Below, piece after piece: positions 8,526 to 16,811 of a DNA stretch of 64,000 nt. The stretch lies in NCBI RefSeq assembly GCF_020329435.1, contig NZ_JAGKJK010000008.1, forward strand, positions 248,001 through 312,000, written 5' to 3'. The notes beneath the pieces are model-generated. The model was not told where the DNA came from and did no database searches. It worked only from the letters and a program-made list of their open reading frames with translations. This stretch comes from Bradyrhizobium hereditatis. GTDB lineage: Bacteria > Pseudomonadota > Alphaproteobacteria > Rhizobiales > Xanthobacteraceae. Position numbers and translations under genes: made by a program. Each line of letters opens with the position of its first letter. Positions within the stretch are counted from its first letter, which is position 1.

Positions 8526-9515
8526 ATGCCCTTAAAATTCAACCGCCGTCATTTCATCGCTGCCGGTACCGCCGCTGCCGCGCTGCCTTTGCTTTCGCGT
8601 AGCGCCTCGGCGCAAGCTCCATGGCCGTCGCGCAATATCCGCATGGTCTGCAGCTACCCGGCAGGCGGGCAGACGGATCTCCTGGCGCGCGCCTTCGGCG
8701 AGTACATCGGAAAGCAGGTGGGGCAGACGGTCGTTATCGAAAACAAGGCGGGCGCTTCCGGCTCGATCGGCGCTGCGGAAGTTGCGCGCGCGGCGCCCGA
8801 TGGCCACACGATCCTGTGCTCGATCTCGACCACCTATGTGATGAACCGGGTGATGATGAAGAATCCCGGCTACGACATGGACAGGGACCTCACGCTCGTC
8901 AGCGTCATTCCGGGCGCCGGGCTGCTGTTGGTCGCGAGCAAGGCGTCCGGCGTCAAGACGCTGGACGAATTCGTCGCGTTCGCGCGCAAGAAGGGCCAGG
9001 TGAACTTCGGCACCTATAGCGCCGGCTCGGCCCCGCACATGACCATAAACGAACTCAACAAGCAGTACGGCTTGAAGATCGAGCCGATCCACTACCGCGG
9101 CGAAGCGCCGATGTGGACGGGGCTGATGGACGGCACGCTCGATGTCGCGATGGGCAGCTACACGGCCGCGCAACCCGTCCTGCAAGGCAATCACGGCGTG
9201 GTGTTCGCCGTGCATTCGAAGAGGGTCGCTGCGATCCCCGATGTCAAGACGCTGCCCGAGCAGGGCGCGACATCGAAGTTCTTCACCATCAGCGGCTTCA
9301 CGGGCTGGGCGGTGCCGAAAGCGACGCCGCAGCCGATCGTCGATCGCTTGGCGGAGCTCTGCGTCGCCGCCAACAACGACCCGAAGGTGAAGGAAGTTCT
9401 AGCCACCTTCGTGCTGGACCCGGCGCTCGGCTTCAAGGAAAGCAACGCGCTGTATCAGCGCGAATTGCCGACCTGGATCGAGACCGCGCAGGCGCTCGGG
9501 CTCGAGCCGGCGTAG
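8526..9515 (+). CDS. Bug family tripartite tricarboxylate transporter substrate-binding protein
   Basis: Periplasmic solute-binding protein of 329 residues. The N-terminus carries a twin-arginine-like signal (FNRRHFIAAGTAAAALPLL, cleaved near SASAQA). The mature part has Bug-family hallmarks: IRMVCSYPAGGQTDLLAR, VVIENKAGASGSIGAAEVARA, DGHTIL, and the late YQRELPTWIETAQALGLEPA. Such proteins feed TctA/TctB permeases or act as orphan sensors; no tctAB gene is adjacent, so this is an orphan receptor with unknown ligand. ATG 8526 follows AAGGAGGAGAT, a near-perfect ribosome site. A palindromic repeat begins just after its stop. Confidence 0.92.
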   Translation: MPLKFNRRHFIAAGTAAAALPLLSRSASAQAPWPSRNIRMVCSYPAGGQTDLLARAFGEYIGKQVGQTVVIENKAGASGSIGAAEVARAAPDGHTILCSISTTYVMNRVMMKNPGYDMDRDLTLVSVIPGAGLLLVASKASGVKTLDEFVAFARKKGQVNFGTYSAGSAPHMTINELNKQYGLKIEPIHYRGEAPMWTGLMDGTLDVAMGSYTAAQPVLQGNHGVVFAVHSKRVAAIPDVKTLPEQGATSKFFTISGFTGWAVPKATPQPIVDRLAELCVAANNDPKVKEVLATFVLDPALGFKESNALYQRELPTWIETAQALGLEPA

Positions 9516-9522
9516 CCGAACT

Positions 9523-9615
9523 CGTAGGGTGGGTTAGGCGAAGCCGTAACCCACCGCCGAACTTACCGCGGGTCGAGACTTTGGTGGGTTACGCCTTCGG
9601 CTAACCCACCCTACG
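9523..9615. repeat. Palindromic intergenic repeat, family A copy 1
   Basis: The arms CGTAGGGTGGGTTAGGCGAA and TTCGGCTAACCCACCCTACG are almost perfect inverted repeats, with a second nested arm pair (CGTAACCCACC, GGTGGGTTACG). The same sequence recurs at 10961-11048, on the other side of the glycerophosphodiesterase gene. It is probably a REP/BIME-like element. Confidence 0.85.
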
Positions 9616-9629
9616 AAGTCGCAAATCCC

Positions 9630-10876
9630 TCACTTCATCCCCGTGCAGCTTGCATAAAACGTCGTTGTCGCCGGCCAGTCCGAGAACATGCCGCGGATGC
9701 CGACCTGTTTGGCGAGTACATCCAGCACGGTCAGCGTGTCGCCATCGCGGTCGATCGCAGCCTTGATCGACTGTGATAGAAGCCGCCACCCTTGTGCAGC
9801 GGGCCGTCGCGTTCCAGCGACCAGCCGATCAGGTCGAGGCCGGCGGCCTTCGCGGCCTTGGCGTATTCGGATGGCACGATTTCCTTGCTGTCGTTCAGCG
9901 TCAGCATCATCGGAATCGGCGGGCCGAGGATCGCGACGCCCTGCGCCTTCAATTCCGCCATTGACGGTTTCCACGTCTCGGGCTTGCTCGGATCGAGCCC
10001 CTGCTTCTCGTAGCGCTCTTCGAGATAGACCGCTTGTTTGCCGAACTCCGGCTCAGTCTTCACCCAATGGAGCACGTCGGCAAGATTGAAGCTCTGCGCG
10101 AACACATCGCTCGGCGCAATGCCGGCCTTCTTGTAGGCCGCGATCATCTGGCTGGCATATTTCTCCTGCGTATAGTCACCGTCGAACGGCATCGGCACTT
10201 CTGGCGCCTTCAGCTCCGGCGTGAATTTTGCGCCGAGCGCCTTGATCAACGCGATGCTCTCGTCATGCGTCATCAGCGTGCCGGAATTGGCGTAGAGGTC
10301 GGTGCGCCAGCGCGGCGTGCCGTTCTGGTATTCTTCCGGTGTCTTCGCATCCGGATTGAAGCCGTCCATCTTCGCCGTCAGCCGGCGGAATTCGGCAAGC
10401 GTGATGTCGGACGTGCAGCATTTTGCGGATGCCTTCTTACCGGTCGCGGGATCGGCGGGAGTGAACGGCTGCGAGCATTTGGCCGCAAGCTCCGGCACCG
10501 TCAGAATATTGGTCGTGGTGTGCAGGTCGCATTGCGAATGACGGCAGACGAGTTCGCGATCTTTCGTGAACGTCACGTCGCATTCGATGATACCGGCGCC
10601 CATGCGGGCGGCGGCCACATAGGACTCTTTTGTATGCTCGGGAAATTCCAGCGCCGCGCCGCGGTGGCCGATGGAAAAGTCGGTCTTGCGAAATGGCCCG
10701 GTGCACTGGCTGAGCTCGCGCTTCAGCGGCCCGTCCTTCATCTTGTCGATGAGATAAAACGGCCGCGGCCCGATCTGCGGCTCGCGGGGCAGGGCAATAT
10801 CCTGCGCCTTCGCCGGGATGGCTGCAGTCAGCAAGCAGAGCGCGAACAGAAGGGCGGAGCAATGGCGGGCAGGCAT
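9630..10876 (-). pseudogene. Glycerophosphodiester phosphodiesterase, frameshifted near the C-terminus
   Basis: Periplasmic GDPD-family enzyme that would hydrolyse glycerophosphodiesters to glycerol-3-phosphate and an alcohol. It has a signal peptide (LLFALCLLTAAIPAKAQ), the catalytic start SIGHRGAALEFPEHT, IIECDVTFTKDRELVCRHS, and metal-site downstream strands through LIGWSLERDG. At about 9775-9785 the frame breaks: the reading frame runs into HSRSRLRSTAMATR and stops at 9731, whereas the frame one base over continues QSIKAAIDRDGD through FSDWPATTTFYAS to the natural stop at 9630. Adding one base would restore a 415-residue protein. All catalytic residues precede the break, so the truncated form might still fold. 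A sequencing error is possible. ATG 10876 follows GAGGTGTCACCT. Confidence 0.85.
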
Positions 10877-10960
10877 AGGTGACACCTCGGATAACGCGTT
10901 GCGCGCGGCCTTGATATCACAGAGCATGTGACAGTTGCGTGTTGAAGAGTGCGTGGAAGC

Positions 10961-11048
10961 GTAGGGTGGGTTAGCCGAAGGCGTAACCCACCGAAGTCCG
11001 GACACGCGGCGCGTCCATGGTGGGTTACACTGCGCTAACCCAGCCTAC
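10961..11048. repeat. Palindromic intergenic repeat, family A copy 2
   Basis: Second copy of the element at 9523-9615, with arms GTAGGGTGGGTTAGCCGAAG and GCTAACCCAGCCTAC. It ends about 25 bp before the ATG at 11073 and lies about 85 bp upstream of the divergent glycerophosphodiesterase start. Confidence 0.85.
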
Positions 11049-11072
11049 AAAATAATTCTGGGAGAAACGAAA

Positions 11073-11387
11073 ATGCCCGCAGCCTTCTTCGTCGTTCGCG
11101 CCACGGTATCAGACCCCATCAAACGCCAGGCCTTCGACACCTGGTATTCGCGCGAGCATCTGCCGGATGCGGTAAAGTCATTCGGCGCGGTGAAAGCGTG
11201 GCGCTACTGGAGCGCTACCGATCCGTCGCTGCATCAGGCGATGTACCAATTCCCGGACAAGGCCGCGCTCGATCGCGCGCTCGAGGGCCCGGAGCTGAAG
11301 CGCCTGGTCGCCGACTTCAACCGTGACTGGCCGGACGTGACGCGAACGCGCGAGGTGCTGGTGCTGGCGGAGGAGCTTATCGCGTAG
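11073..11387 (+). CDS. Small dimeric alpha/beta-barrel-like protein
   Basis: A 104-residue cytoplasmic protein. The beginning AAFFVVRATVSDP, followed by FDTWYSREHLPDAV and ending in VLVLAEELIA, is the pattern of EthD/NIPSNAP-type dimeric alpha-beta barrels (strand, helix with YxxEHLP, strands). ATG 11073 follows TCTGGGAGAAACGAAA. Substrate and role are unknown. A second protein of comparable size and fold class lies at 14931. Confidence 0.75.
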   Translation: MPAAFFVVRATVSDPIKRQAFDTWYSREHLPDAVKSFGAVKAWRYWSATDPSLHQAMYQFPDKAALDRALEGPELKRLVADFNRDWPDVTRTREVLVLAEELIA

Positions 11388-11605
11388 GCTCAGTCGTTCG
11401 GGCGGGTTCTGCGTCGACAGCGACGATGGATCATGACAGTTGCGCGTGATGCAGAAATGCCGCAACGATGACAAATGTTCCGCTGCGAGCAACACCGCGC
11501 GAAAATAATCATCGATTGAGTCTGTTCACCGCAAAGCTGAATGCGCAATTCAGCGCGTGTTCATCTACATGCATCGAAACTTCTCCTTGCGGAGGAGGAG
11601 ATGTG

Positions 11606-11947
11606 ATGGAACGCCGCCACTTTCTGAAACTCGCCTTTGGATTTGCCGCCGGTGGCGTTGCCCTCGCCGCGAGCGCGCAAGCCGCCCCTTTGATGCCGGC
11701 GCCGCTCGCTGACGACACCAAGCTCCCCGCCAACAAGGACGCTCAGCCTGCCGTCACGACAGGCAAGGAGGTCGAGCGACTCTCGCCGGAAGAAGTAAAA
11801 TGGGGTCGGGGCCGCGGCCATCGTCGCGGCTGGGGTCGCCGTCGTTGGGGCTGGCGCCGCCGCCGTTGGCGTCGCAGGTATTGGGGTTGGCATCGCCGCC
11901 GTCGTCGCTGGCGCCGCCGCTACTGGCGCCGTCGTTACTACTGGTAA
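11606..11947 (+). CDS. Tat-exported protein with Arg/Trp-rich tail
   Basis: A 113-residue protein. The N-terminus MERRHFLKLAFGFAAGG is a twin-arginine signal peptide cleaved near ASAQA. A short acidic/polar stretch (about 27-63) leads to a tail of about 50 residues made almost only of Arg, Trp, Gly and Tyr (for example GWGRRRWGWRRRRWRRR), probably disordered and extremely basic. ATG 11606 follows GGAGGAGGAG; the ATG at 11601 stops at once. Similar short proteins occur in Bradyrhizobium without known function. The tail suggests binding to polyanions or membranes, which is inference. It is convergent with the GCG_CRPN protein and shares a terminator with it. Confidence 0.8.
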   Translation: MERRHFLKLAFGFAAGGVALAASAQAAPLMPAPLADDTKLPANKDAQPAVTTGKEVERLSPEEVKWGRGRGHRRGWGRRRWGWRRRRWRRRYWGWHRRRRRWRRRYWRRRYYW

Positions 11948-11981
11948 GCCGCCGCCGCTGGTTGTTTAGAGAAGAAATAAG

Positions 11982-12006
11982 AAAGCCCCGCGCGAGCGGG
12001 GCTTTT
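11982..12006. terminator. Bidirectional Rho-independent terminator
   Basis: Perfect 10-bp stem AAAGCCCCGC / GCGGGGCTTT (11982-11991 with 11996-12005) closed by a GCGA loop and followed by T. It lies between two convergent genes and can serve both. Confidence 0.85.
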
Positions 12007-12023
12007 GTGATGTTGGGGAAATA

Positions 12024-12293
12024 TCAATAAGGACGGCAGCGTCCGTACCGCCACACCGTGCCGTAGGGACAAACGCGGCCGGGCCGCACCACGACGACCG
12101 GCGCCGGACGGACGACGACCGGAGCAGGCCGCACAACGACCGGAGCTGGACGAACCACAACTGCCCGGCGATTGGGCTGGCAGCCGCCATAGGGGCCGCG
12201 ATGCCAGCCGGGGCCGCATCCGCCAGCCGCTTCTGCGGCGCTAAAGCTGGCGACAGTGCCCAGGGCCAAAACTGCTGCGAAGAGGTATTTCAT
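12024..12293 (-). CDS. GCG_CRPN-type secreted repeat protein
   Basis: An 89-residue protein with a signal peptide (FAAVLALGTVASFSAAEA), then GGCGPGWHRGPYGGCQPN, the Gly-Cys-Gly prefix that defines small secreted alphaproteobacterial repeat proteins, then three tandem VVVRPAP units and a C-terminal Cys-containing VCPYGTVWRYGRCRPY. Four cysteines may form two disulfides. Function is unknown; many paralogues usually exist per genome. It converges on the Arg/Trp-rich Tat protein gene. Confidence 0.85.
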   Translation of the reverse strand: MKYLFAAVLALGTVASFSAAEAAGGCGPGWHRGPYGGCQPNRRAVVVRPAPVVVRPAPVVVRPAPVVVVRPGRVCPYGTVWRYGRCRPY

Positions 12294-12377
12294 GTTTTCT
12301 CCCGTTCTTGGCCGCTAGGGCGGCACGGAACGGAACTTAGTCCCGAGACCTGAATGGAACATGAATGTTCGCTGATG

Positions 12378-13385
12378 CTACGGAGCGGCCAAGAAGCCGA
12401 GCACCAGTTCGTCATATTTGCCCGGGGCCTCGAGAAAGACCAGATGTCCTGTGTTCGGGATCACCTCGGCCCGTCCCTTCGCCATCCTGGCAGCGAGAGC
12501 TTTGGCGAGCTCGGCGTTCTGTCCCATCTTCGAGCGCAGCGCCTCCGGCGCATTGGCTTTTCCCGGCGCGTTGTGATCGTCGGCGCCCATCACGAACAAC
12601 GTCGGCTGCGTGATCAGCGGAATCTCGTGCACGACGGGTTCGCGGTAGATCATCTGCGCCGAGGAGACGAAGGCGCGCAGCCAGCGCCGATATTCGGCGC
12701 TGCCCTTGATGTTGAAGCGCGCATCGATGAAGGGCGTGATCTGTTCGGGCGGCAGCTTCAACGCGTAATTGGTCTCGAGCTGTTTGCGATAGCCGTCGGC
12801 GGTCAGCTTGTCTTCGTTCTCCAGAATTTTTTCGGTCGGCGTCGGCGGCACGTAGAGCCGGTAATCCTCAAGGCCAATCGGCGCGGTCAGCACGAGGTGC
12901 GCGATCCGATCAGGGTAGGCGCGCGCGATCCGCACGCCGAGCATGCCGCCGAGCGAATGCGCCACGATGTCGGCTTTGGCGATTTGCAGATGATCGAGCA
13001 GCGCGATCGTGTTGCGCGCCAGCGTATCGAAATGCAGCTCGCCCTGCGGCTTTGAGGATTTGCCGAAGCCGATCTGGTCCGGCACCACGACGCGATAGCC
13101 GGCGTCGCTCAAGGTCTTGATGACCGGCGCCCAGTAGCTCGATGGAAAATTGCGGCCGTGCAGCAGCGCCACAGTGCGGCCGTTCGGCCGCGCGGGAGCG
13201 ACATCCATATAGGCCATCCGCACCTGTTCGCCGTCATTCACCAGCGGCAGCAGGTGAACCGGGTAAGGATAGGCAAAGCCTTCGAGCGCGATGCCATACG
13301 GCTCGCGCGCTGCAGGCTCGGCTGCCTGCGCGCAGGAGAGACCGCCCACGATAAGAGAAAAGCAGACAATGATCGCGCGTCGCAT
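12378..13385 (-). CDS. Periplasmic alpha/beta hydrolase
   Basis: A 335-residue hydrolase with a signal peptide (IIVCFSLIVGGLSCAQA). Catalytic elements: the oxyanion motif LLHGRNFPSSYW (about 74-85), the nucleophile elbow AHSLGGM with Ser at about residue 143, and the catalytic His in PNTGHLVFLEAPGKY near the C-terminus. VVPDQIGFGKSSKP is the typical strand-4 region. It resembles epoxide hydrolase or lactonase/esterase-like proteins; the substrate is not predictable. Convergent and divergent neighbours are unrelated. Confidence 0.9.
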   Translation of the reverse strand: MRRAIIVCFSLIVGGLSCAQAAEPAAREPYGIALEGFAYPYPVHLLPLVNDGEQVRMAYMDVAPARPNGRTVALLHGRNFPSSYWAPVIKTLSDAGYRVVVPDQIGFGKSSKPQGELHFDTLARNTIALLDHLQIAKADIVAHSLGGMLGVRIARAYPDRIAHLVLTAPIGLEDYRLYVPPTPTEKILENEDKLTADGYRKQLETNYALKLPPEQITPFIDARFNIKGSAEYRRWLRAFVSSAQMIYREPVVHEIPLITQPTLFVMGADDHNAPGKANAPEALRSKMGQNAELAKALAARMAKGRAEVIPNTGHLVFLEAPGKYDELVLGFLAAP

Positions 13386-13482
13386 CGCAAGGCTCCATCT
13401 CTTTCGGATGCGGCCTTATTGCTGCGATCAACGCGCGGGTAAAGCTGGCGTGCCTTCACATTTTGCGGAGATCAGGTCCGCG

Positions 13483-13992
13483 TCATTCGGCCTTCAGCGC
13501 CGCCTTGAAATCACCGCCTGTGTCCGTCGTGTGCACATGCTTCAGCTCGCCGCGGTCATCGATCAGGTAATAGTGATTCCCGTTGATGCCTTTCTCGTTG
13601 CGCTTGCCGCGGAATACGATCAGGCGGCTGTCGGCGCGGCTGACCACCGGCTCGAACTCGTCAGGCACGTCGCCCCAGTTCGAGACGGTGAAGAATTGGG
13701 TAATTCGGCCGGTGCGGACGTCGAGGAATGTCGGTGCCTGGCATTCCGAGCCGCACGGCAGGATCACGACGATGAAGCGCCCGCCGGCGTTGATCTTGTC
13801 GTCTTCCATCGCCCAGCGATAGGTCTCGCCGCGGTCGCGCCAGAATTCATGGTCAAGCCGCGGTTTGGCGTGCTTGCCGGCATAGACCTTCACCCTGTGA
13901 TCGCTGAATTTGGGCGGCTCTTCTGCTGATACCGGCGGGGCATAGAGCGCCAGCAGCATCGCGGCGGCAATGGTTCGAAGCGAACGGTTCAT
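13483..13992 (-). CDS. Exported protein, unknown function
   Basis: A 169-residue protein with a signal peptide (LRTIAAAMLLALYAPPVSA). The mature part has strands such as RFIVVILPCGSECQAPTFLDVRTG (two Cys in an LPCGSEC pattern), RLIVFRGKR and NHYYLIDDRGELKHV. The pattern recurs in alphaproteobacterial periplasmic proteins, but I know no function. It begins about 65 bp after the stop of the ArsR regulator on the same strand, so the two may be co-transcribed. Confidence 0.75.
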   Translation of the reverse strand: MNRSLRTIAAAMLLALYAPPVSAEEPPKFSDHRVKVYAGKHAKPRLDHEFWRDRGETYRWAMEDDKINAGGRFIVVILPCGSECQAPTFLDVRTGRITQFFTVSNWGDVPDEFEPVVSRADSRLIVFRGKRNEKGINGNHYYLIDDRGELKHVHTTDTGGDFKAALKAE

Positions 13993-14058
13993 GAAAATCT
14001 CGTCGGAAAGCGCAGAGCACCGTTTGGTCTGCGCTTCCGATGAAAAAGTTCAAGAAGG

Positions 14059-14757
14059 TTACGCCTGCTCGCTCCCGAACAGCGCGGCAAAGCGCTTTTC
14101 GCCGGTGCGGGTGAAATTGACGACGCGGCTGCCCGGCGTGGGATCACGCGCGGCCCAGTTCAGTTCGGTGAAGCGGCTCATCACGGCAGCGCCGAGTGTG
14201 CCGGCGAGGTGATGGCGACGTTCGCTCCAGTCGAGACAGGCCTTGCACACCGGACGGCGCGGATGCGCCAGCGCATCCGTGTCGATCTGCAGCGCCTCGG
14301 CCATGAAGCGCTTGCCTTCGCCCGTGAGTTCGATCGTCTGCTTGGTCTGCCGGACCAGCTTCTGCCGGCGCATGCTGTCGAGCATCTGCACGCCGAGATC
14401 GCCGGCCAGATGGTCGTAGCAGATTCGCGCCCGCCGCAGCGCCGGCTCCTTCGGTCCGGTGCGCACGCGGGTGTGGCCGGCGCGCTCGGCTAGGCCCGCC
14501 AACCCTTCCAGCACATGCGCAACATCGGGGCCGGTGAGGCGGTAGTAGCGGTGGCGGCCCTGCTTTTCCGGCTCGATCAGCCCGCCGGCTTCGAGCTTGG
14601 CAAGATGCGAGCTGGCGGTCTGCGGCGTGATGCCGGCCTGCTGCGCCAATTCGCTTGCGGTCAGCGCGCGGCCGGTCATCAGCGCAGTCAGCATGTTGGC
14701 GCGCGCGGGATCGCCGACCAGGGAAGCGACCACGGCAATGTCGGGACCTGCTTTCAT
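14059..14757 (-). CDS. ArsR-family transcriptional regulator
   Basis: A 232-residue regulator. The winged helix is N-terminal: DPARANMLTALMTGRALTAS, then the recognition segment LAQQAGITPQTASSHLAKLE (about 37-56) and the wing GLIEPEKQGRHRYYRL. The C-terminal half, with ARICYDHLAGDLGVQML and a CKACLDWSERRHHLAGTLG motif, matches a long ArsR subfamily whose ligand is unknown; the CxxC and His residues might bind metal. No metal-transport gene is adjacent. Its promoter region holds a palindromic repeat of family B. Confidence 0.88.
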   Translation of the reverse strand: MKAGPDIAVVASLVGDPARANMLTALMTGRALTASELAQQAGITPQTASSHLAKLEAGGLIEPEKQGRHRYYRLTGPDVAHVLEGLAGLAERAGHTRVRTGPKEPALRRARICYDHLAGDLGVQMLDSMRRQKLVRQTKQTIELTGEGKRFMAEALQIDTDALAHPRRPVCKACLDWSERRHHLAGTLGAAVMSRFTELNWAARDPTPGSRVVNFTRTGEKRFAALFGSEQA

Positions 14758-14824
14758 AGTTCGATGTTAGCCGAAGCATTAACGTAGGGCAAGCGGGTAT
14801 TGTGGGGCTCGACGTTTCGTTCTC

Positions 14825-14909
14825 CGTCATTGCGAGGAGCGAAGCGACGAAGCAATCCATTCCTCCGCATGTGGAGGCGTGGACTGCTTCGCTGCGCTCG
14901 CAATGACGG
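14825..14909. repeat. Palindromic intergenic repeat, family B copy 1
   Basis: Arms beginning CGTCATTGCGAG and ending CTCGCAATGACG, with inner GAAGCAATCCA / TGGACTGCTTC. The same element occurs at 45976-46053 and 60787-60899. Confidence 0.85.
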
Positions 14910-14930
14910 CCTGAAGCATTGGAGCCCCCC

Positions 14931-15239
14931 ATGACCGTCACCGTCTTCATCCGCTACCAGCTCGATCCCTTCAAGCGCGCGCTGTTCGAGCAGTATTCGA
15001 AGAACTGGCTCACCATCATCCCGAAATGCGGCGGCGATCTCATCGGCTACTGGATACCGCATGAGGGCACCAACAACATCGCGTTCGCACTGATCTCGTT
15101 CGAGAGTCTCGCGGCCTATGAAAGCTACCGGGCGCGGCTGCGCGCCGACAGCGAAGGCAAGGCCAATTTCGATTTCGCCGAAGAGCACAAGTTCATCCTG
15201 GCGGAAGAGCGGACTTTCCTGCGCAAGGTCGTCGCGTGA
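14931..15239 (+). CDS. NIPSNAP family protein
   Basis: A 102-residue protein beginning VTVFIRYQLDPFKRALFEQY, with CGGDLIGYWIPHEG and a C-terminal ERTFLRKV, the pattern of single-domain NIPSNAP dimeric alpha-beta-barrel proteins. Function is unknown in bacteria; related folds include monooxygenase-like and EthD proteins. ATG 14931 is preferred over TTG 14919. It is followed 67 bp later by a PEP-mutase family gene on the same strand, a pairing suggesting co-transcription. Confidence 0.85.
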   Translation: MTVTVFIRYQLDPFKRALFEQYSKNWLTIIPKCGGDLIGYWIPHEGTNNIAFALISFESLAAYESYRARLRADSEGKANFDFAEEHKFILAEERTFLRKVVA

Positions 15240-15306
15240 GACGTCTGGCGGAGGGGGCGTTGCGTTCCTATCTACGCGGCGCCAATGAACACCAGGGGAG
15301 CTATCA

Positions 15307-16119
15307 ATGCTGACAACTGCTGACAAACGCGCCGCATTCAAAAAACTGCACGAGAGCGGATGCTTCATCATCCCCAACCCCTTCGATGTCGGCAGCGCGA
15401 AGGCGTTGCAGCATCTTGGCTTCAAGGCGCTGGCCTCGACCAGCGCCGGCTTTGCCTGGACGCTTGCCAAGCCTGACAACCGCGTCACCGTCGACGACGT
15501 CTGCAATCATCTCGCCGCGATCTCTGCGGCGGTGGAGATTCCCGTCAATGCCGACTTTGAGGACGGCTTTGCCCATGAGCCGGAGAAGGTCGGCGTCAAT
15601 GTTGCCCGCGCGGTGAAGACCGGCGTCGCCGGCCTGTCGATTGAGGATTACACGGGAGACAACGCAAAGCCGTTGTTCGATCGTGCGCTCGCGGTGGATC
15701 GCATCCGCGCAGCGCGCAAGGCGATCGATTCCGACAACAGCGGCGTCCTGCTCACCGGCCGCTGCGAAGCGTTTTTGCGGGGACAGAAGGATCTCAAGCT
15801 CGTGATCGACCGGCTTACCGCCTACGCTGAAGCCGGTGCGGATTGTCTTTACGCACCGGGTATTTCAACGGCAGAAGAGATTTCCGCGGTCGTCAAAGCG
15901 GTGCATCCAAAGCCCGTCAATCTCCTGGTCGGCGCGGCCGGCCCGTCGCTCAAGGAGGCCGGCGATCTCGGCGTCCGTCGCATCAGTGTCGGCGCTTCGC
16001 TGGCGCGGATGGCATGGGCCGGCTTCATGAAGGCTTCGAAGGAGATGGCGGAGAAGGGCACCTTCGGCGAATTCGCCAACGGCTATCCCGGCGGCGAACT
16101 CAACAAGATGTTCAGCTAG
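15307..16119 (+). CDS. Isocitrate lyase/PEP mutase superfamily protein
   Basis: A 270-residue (beta/alpha)8 enzyme. The superfamily hallmark is the acidic metal site VNADFEDGFA (about residues 80-89), with GLSIEDYTG about 25 residues on, LTGRCEAFL on the next strand, and GADCLYAPG. It lacks the isocitrate-lyase KKCGH loop, so it is a PEP-mutase-like C-C lyase or phosphonopyruvate-type enzyme of unknown substrate. CCAGGGGAGCTATCA precedes ATG 15307. A distant superfamily member is at 60916. Confidence 0.88.
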   Translation: MLTTADKRAAFKKLHESGCFIIPNPFDVGSAKALQHLGFKALASTSAGFAWTLAKPDNRVTVDDVCNHLAAISAAVEIPVNADFEDGFAHEPEKVGVNVARAVKTGVAGLSIEDYTGDNAKPLFDRALAVDRIRAARKAIDSDNSGVLLTGRCEAFLRGQKDLKLVIDRLTAYAEAGADCLYAPGISTAEEISAVVKAVHPKPVNLLVGAAGPSLKEAGDLGVRRISVGASLARMAWAGFMKASKEMAEKGTFGEFANGYPGGELNKMFS

Positions 16120-16140
16120 ACGAATACGTCGCACGAAAAA

Positions 16141-16164
16141 GCAGCGGGCTGTTTGGCCCGCTGC
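16141..16164. terminator. Bidirectional terminator hairpin
   Basis: Perfect 9-bp stem GCAGCGGGC / GCCCGCTGC with a 6-base loop. It is preceded by AAAAA, which gives a U-run on the minus strand, and followed by ATCTTT. It lies between two convergent genes. Confidence 0.8.
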
Positions 16165-16185
16165 GCATCTTTGAATAATCAACCG

Positions 16186-16599
16186 TTACTGCTTGGCGCG
16201 ATCGACCTCCGTGCCCGTCGGATTTTGCGACGGCGGCGTCGGGCGATTGGTCGCGGCGCCGGTGGTGGTTCCCGGGTCGGTGTTGGCCTTCGGCGTTACG
16301 TCACGCATGCCCGGAGGCGCCGCGGGGTTAGCCGGCTGCGTCTGCTGCGCGGTCTGGTTCGGCGGCGTCGTGCCGACCTGGTTCACGGTCGTGTTATTGA
16401 GACCATAGAACAACGCGCCGAGTACGACGGCGATGGCAACGGCGAACATCGCGACCTTCGTGCCGCTCGGCGAACCTTCACCGAGCGCGGGATCGGGCTG
16501 CAACTCATTATCGAGACTGTTGAGATGGGCCTGCCGGCGGATTTCCTCATCGCTCATGCCCGCGCGGTAGGGATCGTTCGGATTGGGTTGATATGCCAT
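16186..16599 (-). CDS. Membrane-anchored Pro/Thr-rich protein
   Basis: A 137-residue protein. The cytoplasmic N-terminus YQPNPNDPYRAGMSDEEIRR is followed by one transmembrane segment at about residues 48-66 (VAMFAVAIAVVLGALFYGL), then an exported low-complexity Thr/Pro/Asn/Gln tail. ATG 16599 follows GGAGGAACCATTC. The N-terminal NDPYRAGMSDEE pattern is common in short Bradyrhizobium membrane proteins of unknown function. Confidence 0.8.
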   Translation of the reverse strand: MAYQPNPNDPYRAGMSDEEIRRQAHLNSLDNELQPDPALGEGSPSGTKVAMFAVAIAVVLGALFYGLNNTTVNQVGTTPPNQTAQQTQPANPAAPPGMRDVTPKANTDPGTTTGAATNRPTPPSQNPTGTEVDRAKQ

Positions 16600-16811
16600 G
16601 AATGGTTCCTCCGTTAGCATCCCAAGAGCTAATAGTTGGCGCGCTCGGATGTTCCGCCAAAGTTGCCAACCCGTAATGTTGGAACCAGTGCTTCCCTGAG
16701 GTTCCACCCTGCACAACGACGTGCCGTGTAGTCCCGGTTATGCGGCGCGTCACCAGCGCGTCGAACACGCGCGCGAACGCGCTGATGGTATCGCACCGCA
16801 TCCGGACACGA

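Noticed and set aside
9523..11048. CRISPR-like repeated palindromes
   Set aside because: Only two copies 1.4 kb apart with a gene between; no regular spacers and no cas gene.
12354..13055. Long plus-strand open frame (233 codons) opposite the alpha/beta hydrolase
   Set aside because: It is antisense to a clear hydrolase with catalytic motifs and shows no family pattern. It is a GC-rich shadow frame.
13158..13929. Long plus-strand frames opposite the 12378 and 13483 genes
   Set aside because: Antisense to proteins with signal peptides and good codon use.
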